From contig NZ_WVEM01000018.1 of the NCBI RefSeq assembly GCF_009847015.1, forward strand, positions 1-64,000: a stretch of DNA of 64,000 nt, read 5' to 3'. A program made the translations under genes and the position numbers. Of the stretch, positions 29,440-37,136 are shown piece by piece. The notes beneath the pieces were generated by a model. That model was not told the origin of the DNA. It searched no databases and worked only from the letters and a program-made list of their open reading frames with translations. This DNA comes from Sunxiuqinia indica. Its GTDB lineage: Bacteria; Bacteroidota; Bacteroidia; Bacteroidales; Prolixibacteraceae. Positions within the stretch are counted from its first letter, which is position 1. Each line of letters starts with the position of its first letter.

Positions 29440-30315
29440 TTGACCAAGGATTTTTTAAACTCACTAAGCTTTTCAGGAATCAATCAAATTGATTCGTAAA
29501 CGTTCGGTCACCGTCTGCCAAATCTATTGACCCGGTTGAATGTTCGTCATCGGGAACTTGTTTCAGGATCTATCAGCGGATTACGGTATCTTATCTTGAC
29601 TCTTGGTTTTACTATCTAGCGTCTTGTTCTCATTGCTGTTGTTGGGGCGTTGCCCCAAACCCCAATTACTTTTTTGTCTTGATACCAAAAAGTAATCAAA
29701 AAAGATCAAGTCAAAGTTGTCTTTCCAGACGGGACCTGATTTTTGTCTTGACACAAAAACCAGGAAAAAAAGTCAAGGCTGACGATGCTTTTGAACGAAA
29801 ACTACGGGTCAGTCACTGCCCGAAAACCAAACTCCTCCTTGCAGTCGTCAAACAAGGTTTTCTTAGCGAGTGCCATCGCTGTTTCCCTCCCTTGTTTTCC
29901 ATTTCAAAACCCTCGTAGACCGGGCTTTTCGCCTTTCGGCGAAGCGGGGGACTTGGCTGTCCCAAGCTATGCGCTGGTCATCCTGAACTCGTTTCAGGAA
30001 CCAGTCTACCCGAACAGAACTGCAGTTTAGTTAAACATGATCCGAGTTTGTTTAACAGCGACTGGAGTCACCATTTTCCTGACTCGACTTAGCCTTTAAC
30101 CGACTGCAGTTACCTTTTTACCGACTCGAGTCGGTTTTGAATAGAATGAGTTCTGCATAAAACCGCTTTCGTTTATCTTTTTACCGAATGAATTCACTTC
30201 AAAGGTGAACCAGTTCGGTTTGGAACTGCTTTAATTCACCTTTTTACCAAACTCGCGCATCTCCGGGCTGAGTGAATGCTATATTGAACTCCGCGAGTTC
30301 GGTTTTGAAGTGGGG
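29440..30315. other. Palindrome-rich non-coding region at the island's left edge
   Basis: There is no credible gene; short frames here do not look like proteins. Two similar A-rich units occur at about 29672-29713 and 29732-29776 (TTGTCTTGAyACC/CAAAA ... AAGTCAAG). A GGGGC-GTT-GCCCC hairpin lies near 29645, and TTCGCC-TTT-CGGCGAA near 29929. A cluster of short palindromes with CTTTTTACC spacers runs from 30018 to 30300. Confidence 0.6.
30018..30305. repeat. Short palindromes phased at about 84 bp
   Basis: The motif (C/G)AGTT-CGGTTTTGAA or a variant recurs with its GAG/CAG at 30044, 30128, 30211 and 30295, i.e. steps of 84, 83 and 84 bases. Interspersed palindromes include AACTGCAGTT (30018-30027), ACCGACTCGAGTCGGT (30120-30135), TGAATTCA (30189-30196) and GAACTC-CGC-GAGTTC (30286-30300). 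Confidence 0.6.
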
Positions 30316-30357
30316 GGGGTACTTCGGAAGTGGGGTACCCCACTTCCGAAGTACCCC
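30316..30357. repeat. Perfect 42-bp palindrome
   Basis: Each base from 30316 to 30336 is complementary to its mirror base from 30357 to 30337, with no spacer; the centre is GGGGTACCCC. It would form a 21-bp cruciform. An immediate G-run on the left side breaks further extension. Confidence 0.95.
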
Positions 30358-30585
30358 ATGGCCTGTTAAATAGACCTTATTTTGAATGAAACTAAATTAT
30401 CGCTACCAAAATTAATTATTCTGTAAAGTTAGCTATCTTGTTCCGCTGGATAACAATCCCTTTAAAACTGATAGAAGAAAATATAACAACCATCGTTGAT
30501 GCTCACTAGTTGGGCACAAGCTTGAAAAGAGAAAAAATAAGAAACACCAACGCACAAAGCATAAGTTTTCCAGCCCTTCCCTACA

Positions 30586-30609
30586 ACCGTCCCTTCACTG
30601 TCAAGCACA
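30586..30609. repeat. Left flank repeat of the SIR2-RhuM module
   Basis: CCGTCCCTTCACTGTCAAGC and the following ACAT match 33132-33155 at 20 of 24 positions in direct orientation. The two copies bracket the SIR2-like and RhuM genes. Confidence 0.45.
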
Positions 30610-30711
30610 TGCTTTTTTGCCGACGCACACTTTTGTGCTGATTGATTAAATTGTGCTAACAGAAAATAGTATTTTAGTAATTTAAACTAAAAACACAACG
30701 AACCCCAAAAT

Positions 30712-30828
30712 ATGAGCATAATTAACTTCATTCTGAAATCGAAAAAACCGACAAAGAAATTGACCAAATGGGTTACGAGTTTTTGTAATTTGACAAAGAA
30801 GGAAGTTGAGATTGTTGAGGAGAAATAA
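30712..30828 (+). pseudogene. Decayed 3' end of a DNA methylase/restriction-like gene
   Basis: A 38-codon frame (ATG 30712, stop TAA 30826-30828) ends LTKKEVEIVEEK. The overlapping frame from 30735 reads EIEKTDKEIDQMGYEF before a stop. Joined across a frameshift near 30783, the two resemble the usual C-terminus of class I/IIG DNA methyltransferase-restriction enzymes, in which a 'TD.EID..VY.LY.LT.EEI.IVE' pattern ends the protein. This recognition is from memory of the family. The stop overlaps the SIR2-like start by one base, so if translated it would couple the two. Confidence 0.5.
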
Positions 30829-32102
30829 TGAAAAAAAATCGAGAAATCTTTTTATTTGGTGCTGGAGCAGTTATTGATTGGAATGCTCCTCCGACTTCAG
30901 AAATAACAAAATTAATTCGTGAGTCTGGTTTTACATTAAAAGGTTCTAATATTAAGATAACGGAGTTTATTTACCAGCGCCTAAGAAAATGTGGTTATTC
31001 GGATTCTGAAGTGAATTTTGAAACCATTATAAATGTTATTGAAGAACTGATTGTTTATAATTCAGAATTTAATACAGAAAAATGTACACCTTCTTTATTA
31101 AAATCTTTTCTATCAGAAAATGACCTTTGTAACATTTACAATTACTCAATAAGAGGTGGAAAAAGGGAACATGGATATGAAATTCAAGTCACTAATGGAC
31201 AAGATTTTTACTATTCCAGACCTGCCTATTTTGGGGAAAATACGAATCAATATTTTTTACAATTTTTATTGGCTGAACTGTTATCTCAAATTTGTAATAA
31301 AGTTGCACAATACTCCTGGAATACACCAAGTTGTTCCCATATTGACAAGGATTGTGATAATAGCAAGAATTTCAGAAATTGGCTTAAAAAAATCCACAAA
31401 ACAAGTATTCTCCGGCTTTATACTTTGAATTATGATAATCTTTTTAAAAGCCTTTTAGAATCAGATGATATCCAATGTTTTGATGGATTCTTTAAGAATA
31501 AAGACGTTTATTCAAGAACTGATGTTTTAAAAATTTCCTCCGATACAGAATCAAACATCCATTATAATTTGCATGGTTCTGCCTATTGGAAAGTTCTTTC
31601 GGCTAGTAATGACCAAATGCCAAATCCTGAAATTGTACAACTTAAAGGAATCCATTTGCAAATGAATGATAGTGTAGCTACCATGCAAATTGAGAAAGGT
31701 AAAACTCTTCAAGTTTCAAATATTATAACAGGTTATCAAAAATCCCAAAAAGCAAAACTTACACCTTTCAGACAGTTTCATTCAGCTTTTGATAAAGACT
31801 GCTATACTGCGGATAGAATAACAATTGTGGGATATTCATTTAATGTTGAACATGTAAATGAAACACTGAAGATTGCATTACGATATAATACAAATCTTAA
31901 GATTGAAATCGTTGACCTTTCATTTAAAGAGAACTCAATGGATAAAATTTTTGCATCAAGATTTTTCACATTCAATGAATCTGATGACATGAATCCAAAA
32001 ACGATTTCTGACAATATTGATAGTTATTTTGATGATAAAATCACAGCGTATAACATGCGTTTTTCAGATTTCTTAAAATATCGGCAAATAATAAAAAAAT
32101 GA
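30828..32102 (+). CDS. SIR2-like (defence-associated sirtuin) protein
   Basis: 424 residues. It keeps the SIR2/SIR2_2 pattern: nucleotide-binding FLFGAGAVIDW (G11-A14), TLNYD (199-203) equivalent to the catalytic Asn motif, LHGS (248-251) with the presumed catalytic His249, and GYS (335-337). Between motifs lie large insertions, as in antiviral SIR2 NADases that deplete NAD+ on phage infection. It is not a housekeeping deacetylase: there is no zinc Cys tetrad. The gene is visibly A+T-rich and its last four bases overlap the RhuM start (ATGA), so the two are translationally coupled. Function as defence is inferred from fold and setting. Confidence 0.8.
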   Translation: MKKNREIFLFGAGAVIDWNAPPTSEITKLIRESGFTLKGSNIKITEFIYQRLRKCGYSDSEVNFETIINVIEELIVYNSEFNTEKCTPSLLKSFLSENDLCNIYNYSIRGGKREHGYEIQVTNGQDFYYSRPAYFGENTNQYFLQFLLAELLSQICNKVAQYSWNTPSCSHIDKDCDNSKNFRNWLKKIHKTSILRLYTLNYDNLFKSLLESDDIQCFDGFFKNKDVYSRTDVLKISSDTESNIHYNLHGSAYWKVLSASNDQMPNPEIVQLKGIHLQMNDSVATMQIEKGKTLQVSNIITGYQKSQKAKLTPFRQFHSAFDKDCYTADRITIVGYSFNVEHVNETLKIALRYNTNLKIEIVDLSFKENSMDKIFASRFFTFNESDDMNPKTISDNIDSYFDDKITAYNMRFSDFLKYRQIIKK

Positions 32103-33115
32103 GCGATTCAGAAATACTACTTTATCAAACCGAAGACGGACAAACCAAAATTGATGTCCGGTTAGAAGATGAAACTGTTTGGCTTTCGCAGGTTCAAATG
32201 GCAGAGCTTTTTCAGACTACAAAACAAAACATCAGCCTGCACATAAAAAACGTTTTTGAGGAAGGCGAATTGCAGGAAAATGCAACTGTCAAGGATTACT
32301 TGACAGTTCAAACCGAGGGCAAACGCAAGGTTCAGCGTAATTTGAAGATTTACAACCTCGATGTAATTATTTCGGTTGGTTACCGTGTAAAGTCGCACCG
32401 TGGAACTCAATTCCGTATTTGGGCGACAACTCAACTTCGCGAATACTTGATAAAAGGTTTTGTACTCAATGATGAGCGTTTAAAAGAAACCGGGCACACC
32501 AACAAATACTTCGATGAACTGCTGGAAAGAATCCGGGACATCCGTAGCTCGGAGAAAATTTTCTATGCAAAAATCAAAGACATTTATACCACTGCTATCG
32601 ATTACGACCCGGCAACAGAAGAAAGCCAGTTGTTTTTCAAATCGGTACAAAACAAAATGCACTGGGCAATTCACGGACACACAGCATCGGAAATCATTTA
32701 CAAACGTGTTGATTCCGAAAAACAAAATATGGGGTTAACAACCTGGAAAAATGCGCCTCATGGAAAAATCAGGAAAACCGATGTTTCGATTGCAAAAAAC
32801 TACCTGTCTGAAGATGAATTAAAAGACCTGAATTTAATTGTTGACCAGTATCTTTCGTTTGCCGAGTTGCAAGCAAGAAACCGGAAACCAATGTACATGA
32901 AAGACTGGATTCGTAAACTCAATGATTTTATGACATTGAACGACAGGGAAATTTTGGAACACGCCGGGACAATTTCGGCAAAAATAGCAAAAGAACTGGC
33001 AGAATCGGAATATGAAAAATATCGAAAAAACCAGATTAAGATTGAAGATGTACAGGAGATGAAGGAGCTAGAAGAAGGGCTAAAGAAACTGGAAAACAAA
33101 AAGAAAAGAAAGTAA
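32099..33115 (+). CDS. RhuM-family protein
   Basis: 338 residues, full length for the virulence RhuM family. The N-terminal motif is WLSQVQMAELFQTTKQNISLHI, a helix-turn-helix-like segment, followed by LKIYNLDVIISVGYRVKS and RGTQFRIWATTQLREYLIKG. The central part has FKSVQNKMHWAIHGHTASEI, and a lysine-rich coiled tail ends the protein. RhuM genes are known from pathogenicity islands and often sit beside restriction or toxin genes; their biochemistry is unresolved. The 4-bp overlap with the SIR2-like gene argues for one functional module, perhaps sensor/effector or toxin/regulator. Confidence 0.9.
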   Translation: MSDSEILLYQTEDGQTKIDVRLEDETVWLSQVQMAELFQTTKQNISLHIKNVFEEGELQENATVKDYLTVQTEGKRKVQRNLKIYNLDVIISVGYRVKSHRGTQFRIWATTQLREYLIKGFVLNDERLKETGHTNKYFDELLERIRDIRSSEKIFYAKIKDIYTTAIDYDPATEESQLFFKSVQNKMHWAIHGHTASEIIYKRVDSEKQNMGLTTWKNAPHGKIRKTDVSIAKNYLSEDELKDLNLIVDQYLSFAELQARNRKPMYMKDWIRKLNDFMTLNDREILEHAGTISAKIAKELAESEYEKYRKNQIKIEDVQEMKELEEGLKKLENKKKRK

Positions 33116-33131
33116 TAGGTGCCAACACACA

Positions 33132-33155
33132 CCATCCCTTCGCTTTCAGGCACAT
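33132..33155. repeat. Right flank repeat of the SIR2-RhuM module
   Basis: CCATCCCTTCGCTTTCAGGC and the following ACAT match the left copy at 30586-30609 with four differences. GTGCC at 33119-33123 and GGCAC at 33149-33153 are complementary, so this side could fold. Confidence 0.45.
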
Positions 33156-33164
33156 TAAACCTCC

Positions 33165-33424
33165 CTATCGAATTTTGAGCAACGTATCGTTCAGCCCTTC
33201 AGCTTTTCGGTGAGTCCTCCGCCTTTTCGGTGACGGATCGTTTCCAAAGCCTACTATGACCTCTGCTGACTTCTCAACTATCCTTTCAGAAAAGTTGAGA
33301 CCTCCCCAGGTAAGGGCATCTTCCTTCAGTGCTGACCTCGCGGTCAACCACCTTGCAGCTTACTAACGGTTCGGAGCGGTCCCCCGTCCGTAAGGGACTT
33401 ACACCCTTTGGAATAATTTCACAC
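33165..33424 (-). mobile_element. Group II intron, 5' fragment (domain I onward)
   Basis: On the minus strand the sequence begins with the intron 5' consensus GTGTG (ending at 33424). It continues with the hallmark AAAGGGTGTAAGTCCC, then ACCTGGGGAGGTCTCAAC and GAAGTCAGCAGAGGTCATAG, which I recognise from bacterial group II introns upstream of their maturase gene. No reverse transcriptase or catalytic domain V follows; the RhuM gene begins instead. Short reading frames here are conceptual translations of the ribozyme. Confidence 0.7.
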
Positions 33425-33522
33425 AACACCTTATTATTTGCAAAAGAAAATTTGTATTTTAAGCATTTCTTCAGAGCTTTCGGTAAAGTAGTGCATCGAA
33501 ATGACACATTGAAAATAAAAAT

Positions 33523-34476
33523 ATGATCATATCTTCCATCTTAATAATAAGCGGATTTGCAAGCCTAATTTTTGGAGCGAACTGGCTTGTTGACGGAGCG
33601 TCGTCATTAGCGAAAAAGAACAATATTTCTGATTTAGTTATCGGATTGACTATCGTTGCTTTTGGAACATCCGCACCCGAATTAGTTGTAAATTCCGTAG
33701 CTTCATTTAACGGACTTTCCGATATCGTTTTTGGCAACATCATTGGCAGTAATAATTTCAACTTGTTTGTCATACTCGGAATAGCAGGTTTAATTTACCC
33801 GATTACGGTTCAATCTTCAACTGCCTGGAGAGAAATTCCAATATCTCTTGTCGTAACAATATTGTTATTCCTGCTTGCCAATAATTTTTTCGTTACTCAA
33901 AATCCTGAAATCTCAAGACTTGACGGAGTTTTCTTACTCGGTTGCTTTTGTTGCTTCATATACTATGTATTCAATCAACTCAAGCAAGAAAAAACAGAAG
34001 TGTTAGCTTATAAAAACAAATCCAATTACAAGATTTGGGGATTAATAATAATTGGAATAGCCGGACTAATAACAGGCGGAAAATTAGTGGTTGACAATAG
34101 TGTAAATATTGCGACTGAATTGGGGATTAGTCAAAAAATAATTGGACTAACTATCATTGCCGCTGGAACTTCCTTACCTGAATTAGTTACATCAATAGTA
34201 GCTGCTTTAAAGAAGAACAGCGACATCGCAATTGGAAACGTAATCGGTTCAAATATTTTCAATATTCTGTTAATACTTTCTATTAGCTCGTTTGTGAATC
34301 CGATACCGTATAGTCCAATTTTTAACCAAGACTTATTGATCGTGAGTGGCGGAACGCTTTTTTTGCTAATTGCCATGTTTACTGGAAAAAGAAAAAAACT
34401 TGACCGATGGGAAGCTTTAATCCTGTTAGCCTTTTATTTGATTTATACCACTTACTTAGTTTGGAAAGAACTATAA
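33523..34476 (+). CDS. Calcium/sodium antiporter, CaCA family (YrbG-like)
   Basis: 317 residues with about ten membrane helices and the two inverted alpha repeats of the family: GTSAPELVVNSVAS with GNIIGSNNFNL in the first half, GTSLPELVTSIVAA with GNVIGSNIFNI in the second. The acidic residues in these repeats bind the transported cation. It exchanges Na+ or H+ for Ca2+ (or K+) across the inner membrane. It is flanked on both sides by group II intron ends and is A+T-rich like the SIR2-like gene, so it is probably part of the acquired island. Confidence 0.93.
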   Translation: MIISSILIISGFASLIFGANWLVDGASSLAKKNNISDLVIGLTIVAFGTSAPELVVNSVASFNGLSDIVFGNIIGSNNFNLFVILGIAGLIYPITVQSSTAWREIPISLVVTILLFLLANNFFVTQNPEISRLDGVFLLGCFCCFIYYVFNQLKQEKTEVLAYKNKSNYKIWGLIIIGIAGLITGGKLVVDNSVNIATELGISQKIIGLTIIAAGTSLPELVTSIVAALKKNSDIAIGNVIGSNIFNILLILSISSFVNPIPYSPIFNQDLLIVSGGTLFLLIAMFTGKRKKLDRWEALILLAFYLIYTTYLVWKEL

Positions 34477-34488
34477 ACACGCACCAGA

Positions 34489-34561
34489 GTTGAGTAAGCC
34501 AGGGGAGTCTCACCATTAACTTCTCACAAAACCGTAAGTGAAGCTCCCATTCATACGGCTC
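34489..34561 (-). mobile_element. Group II intron, 3' end (domains V-VI)
   Basis: On the minus strand 34561-34528 is a 34-base segment starting GAGCCGTATG and ending TTACGGTTTT, with the size and AGC triad of domain V. It is followed by GTGAGAAG ... CTT-A-CTCAAC, a domain-VI-like stem with a bulged A seven bases from the presumed 3' boundary at 34489. There is no maturase or domain I upstream. The loop of domain V is imperfect, so it is likely a relic. It ends 12 bases after the antiporter stop. Confidence 0.6.
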
Positions 34562-34633
34562 TTATTCTGCAGTAAATTTCATTTCGTTAGTTGATAGCCA
34601 AATATCCAGACAATCACCAGTAGTTCAATTAAA

Positions 34634-36190
34634 TTAGTGGTTGCAAATTTCGGCTACAGCCTCGGCACACCGCTCCCCATCAATGGCTGACGAAGCGATA
34701 CCTCCGGCATAACCGGCCCCTTCGCCACATGGAAACAAGCCTTTAATGCGGATGTGTTGCAAGTCGTTTTCATTTCGGGGAATGCGAACCGGGGACGAAG
34801 TACGCGATTCAACGCCAACTGCCGTGGCTTCCTTTGAAAGAAAGCCTTTCGCTTTTTGATCAATTTGCTGAATACCTTCGCGCAAGCGGCCGGCAATTCG
34901 TTTCGGCAATTTATCGTGTAAAGCAGCAGCCATCAGTCCGGGACGATACGACGACTCCGGTAAATCAGTAGATTTCTTACCGGCAACAAAGTCGGTCAAC
35001 CGCTGAGCCGGGGCAAACTGGGTATTTCCATTAATCATGAAACAAAGCTTTTCGACTTGCTTCTGAAACTCCAATCCGGCAAAAACACCATGCTGCTGAT
35101 ATTCGCGTAAATCCTCTGGTCGAACTTCAACCACTAAACCAGAATTGGCAAATGGTGAATTGCGCTTCGAAGCCGACATGCCATTAACAACCAATTCACC
35201 GGGAGAGGTCGCTGCCGGAACGATGAAACCGCCCGGGCACATACAAAATGAGTAAACACCCCGATCTTTCACCTGCTCGACAAACGAATACGTTGCAGCA
35301 GGCAAAAAAGGTCCTCGTTGAGCTTGGTGATATTGAATCGTGTCAATCAATGCTTGTGGATGTTCTACACGCACACCCATTGCGAAGGTTTTAGCTTCTA
35401 AATTGATCCCTTTGCGGTACAACAACTCATAAATATCGCGGGCAGAATGGCCGGTTGCCAAAATTAAAGCCTCAAAATCGTAGGAGCTGCCGTTGGCCAA
35501 TTTGATCCCGGTGCATTGGTCACCTTTCAGAATAAAATCGGTCACCCGACTATTAAAATGAATTTCTCCTCCCGATGCGATAATTTGCTCACGGATTCCT
35601 CGTATCACGCCGGGAAGCTTATCGGTACCGACATGCGGATGGGCATCAATTAGAATTTCCGGATCGGCACCAAACTGAACCAAAACCTCCAGCACCTTCA
35701 GCACACTTCCGCGCTTTTTTGACCGCGTGTAGAGTTTCCCATCCGAAAAAGTACCGGCTCCTCCCTCACCAAATCCGTAATTGGAGTCGGGGTCAATGAT
35801 ATGCTCCCGGTGGATCAGTGCGATGTCACGCTTTCGGTCGCTTACATTTTTTCCTCGTTCAAAAACGATGGGTTTCAGGCCCATTTCAATTAAACGCAAG
35901 GCCGCGAACAAACCGGCCGGACCTGCACCTACAATGCCAATAGGTTGTTTATGCTCAACATTTTGATAGTGATATTTTACAGAAGAAACTTCAGGCTCTT
36001 CACCCAAATAAACGGTCACGCCCAAATTAATTCGGATCTGCCGTTGTCTGGCATCAATGGATCGCCGGCGAACAACAATGGAAGTGATATCGCTATCGGA
36101 TGCACCCAACTTCTGGCAAATCACAGGACGATAAAACTGTTCATCCGACGCCTGTTTGGGAGTCAGTGATATATTGAGGTCTTTTTTCAT
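34634..36190 (-). CDS. FAD-dependent oxidoreductase, COG2509 type
   Basis: 518 residues from ATG 36190; the frame could open 30 bases earlier but MKKDLNISL fits better. An N-terminal 80-residue ThiI/THUMP-like prelude with RRRSIDARQ is followed by the Rossmann motif GIVGAGPAGLFAALRL and the family signature YGFGEGGAGTFSDGKLYTR. The C-terminus has PCGEGAGYAGGIASSAIDG. These flavoproteins are widespread in anaerobes and of unknown substrate, and are usually annotated as uncharacterised dehydrogenases. Monocistronic; adjacent to the island boundary. Confidence 0.92.
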   Translation of the reverse strand: MKKDLNISLTPKQASDEQFYRPVICQKLGASDSDITSIVVRRRSIDARQRQIRINLGVTVYLGEEPEVSSVKYHYQNVEHKQPIGIVGAGPAGLFAALRLIEMGLKPIVFERGKNVSDRKRDIALIHREHIIDPDSNYGFGEGGAGTFSDGKLYTRSKKRGSVLKVLEVLVQFGADPEILIDAHPHVGTDKLPGVIRGIREQIIASGGEIHFNSRVTDFILKGDQCTGIKLANGSSYDFEALILATGHSARDIYELLYRKGINLEAKTFAMGVRVEHPQALIDTIQYHQAQRGPFLPAATYSFVEQVKDRGVYSFCMCPGGFIVPAATSPGELVVNGMSASKRNSPFANSGLVVEVRPEDLREYQQHGVFAGLEFQKQVEKLCFMINGNTQFAPAQRLTDFVAGKKSTDLPESSYRPGLMAAALHDKLPKRIAGRLREGIQQIDQKAKGFLSKEATAVGVESRTSSPVRIPRNENDLQHIRIKGLFPCGEGAGYAGGIASSAIDGERCAEAVAEICNH

Positions 36191-36282
36191 GTGTTTATAA
36201 TTGTTTATTTTTTGCAACACATGGAACTCGCTTTAAATAATCATGCTTCTGTGTGCGAATATTTTTACAGGCTCGTTTCAAT

Positions 36283-37053
36283 TTATTCGAAATGGAAGCT
36301 TAAAGTGAATACGTTCGAACTCAGCTTTTCTATTGCTGAAGTATAATACTGACGCTGCGTTTCATCGGGTCCGCTATTCAATATATTTCCGACTCCCAGA
36401 CTCACTTTCAGCTCGGTTGACAAGCGGAAAAAGCGCAAATAACTATCCCAGCCAATTCCGGCTTCAAGATAAAAACCGCCTCTTTTTACCCGTACTAAAT
36501 CTTCAACCCCGGTTTTCGAAATATCTACTCTGAAAGCCGGCCCGGCAATCAGGTAAGGGCGTTGATTATTCAATCGGCTTGATTTGTATTTCACCAATAA
36601 TGGCAAATCGATGTAAGTTGATTTAATTGAATAATACTCCTGCCGAGCAGAGCTTGGGGCATTGATATCGTATATCGGGACATTGTATATCAAGCGACGT
36701 TCCCCGAATGACAGGCCGGGCAAAAACCGCAAATCAAAGTACTCTCCCAGGCGCAGACTGGTTACAATTCCAACAGTCAGCCCGGGAACCTGCTCAGCAA
36801 TATCAGCATGAACCGTATCGCCATAGGTAATTTCATTTCCGTCGATGTTGTTCCATTGCTTTGGCACAAAATCGGGATTTTCTCCAATTGGCCGGTAATG
36901 TTGAAACCGAAAATCCAGGGTATTAATTGCAATGGTAAACCCAAAGTGCAATTGCTTCTCATCAAAGGTTGTCAGGTTCTTCACCCGTTGAATTTGAGCG
37001 AATGAACTAACCGTCAAATAAAGAAGCGCTATGCTAATGAAGAGTTTTTTCAC
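36283..37053 (-). CDS. porT: PorT-family type IX secretion protein
   Basis: 256 residues with a cleavable signal peptide (MKKLFISIALLYLTVSSFAQ) and a predicted beta-rich body. The start KNLTTFDEKQLHFGFTIAINTLDFRFQH is the PorT signature, and it ends in Phe-Glu after an alternating pattern. PorT is an envelope component of the type IX secretion system. It lies downstream of menG, its usual neighbour in Bacteroidota. The secretion substrate in this window is the giant protein at 44.1-50.5 kb. Confidence 0.88.
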   Translation of the reverse strand: MKKLFISIALLYLTVSSFAQIQRVKNLTTFDEKQLHFGFTIAINTLDFRFQHYRPIGENPDFVPKQWNNIDGNEITYGDTVHADIAEQVPGLTVGIVTSLRLGEYFDLRFLPGLSFGERRLIYNVPIYDINAPSSARQEYYSIKSTYIDLPLLVKYKSSRLNNQRPYLIAGPAFRVDISKTGVEDLVRVKRGGFYLEAGIGWDSYLRFFRLSTELKVSLGVGNILNSGPDETQRQYYTSAIEKLSSNVFTLSFHFE

Positions 37054-37136
37054 TGATTCTGATGAATTTATTGTCCTAAATCAAAAACCATCTAATTCTC
37101 AAAATATTGTCTGTTTCAGCATGTGAATCATCACAT

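Noticed and set aside
29679-30030. Frames of about 80 codons in the region after the TrmH-like gene
   Set aside because: They lie over repeat-like palindromic DNA and match the type of spurious protein often annotated in such repeats.
30018-30305. CRISPR array, because of regular spacing
   Set aside because: The shared motif is only about 14 bases and degenerate, the intervals are themselves palindromic, and no cas gene is near.
33165-33507. Minus-strand frames of 60-73 codons upstream of the antiporter
   Set aside because: They are translations of the group II intron RNA; conservation there is of ribozyme structure.
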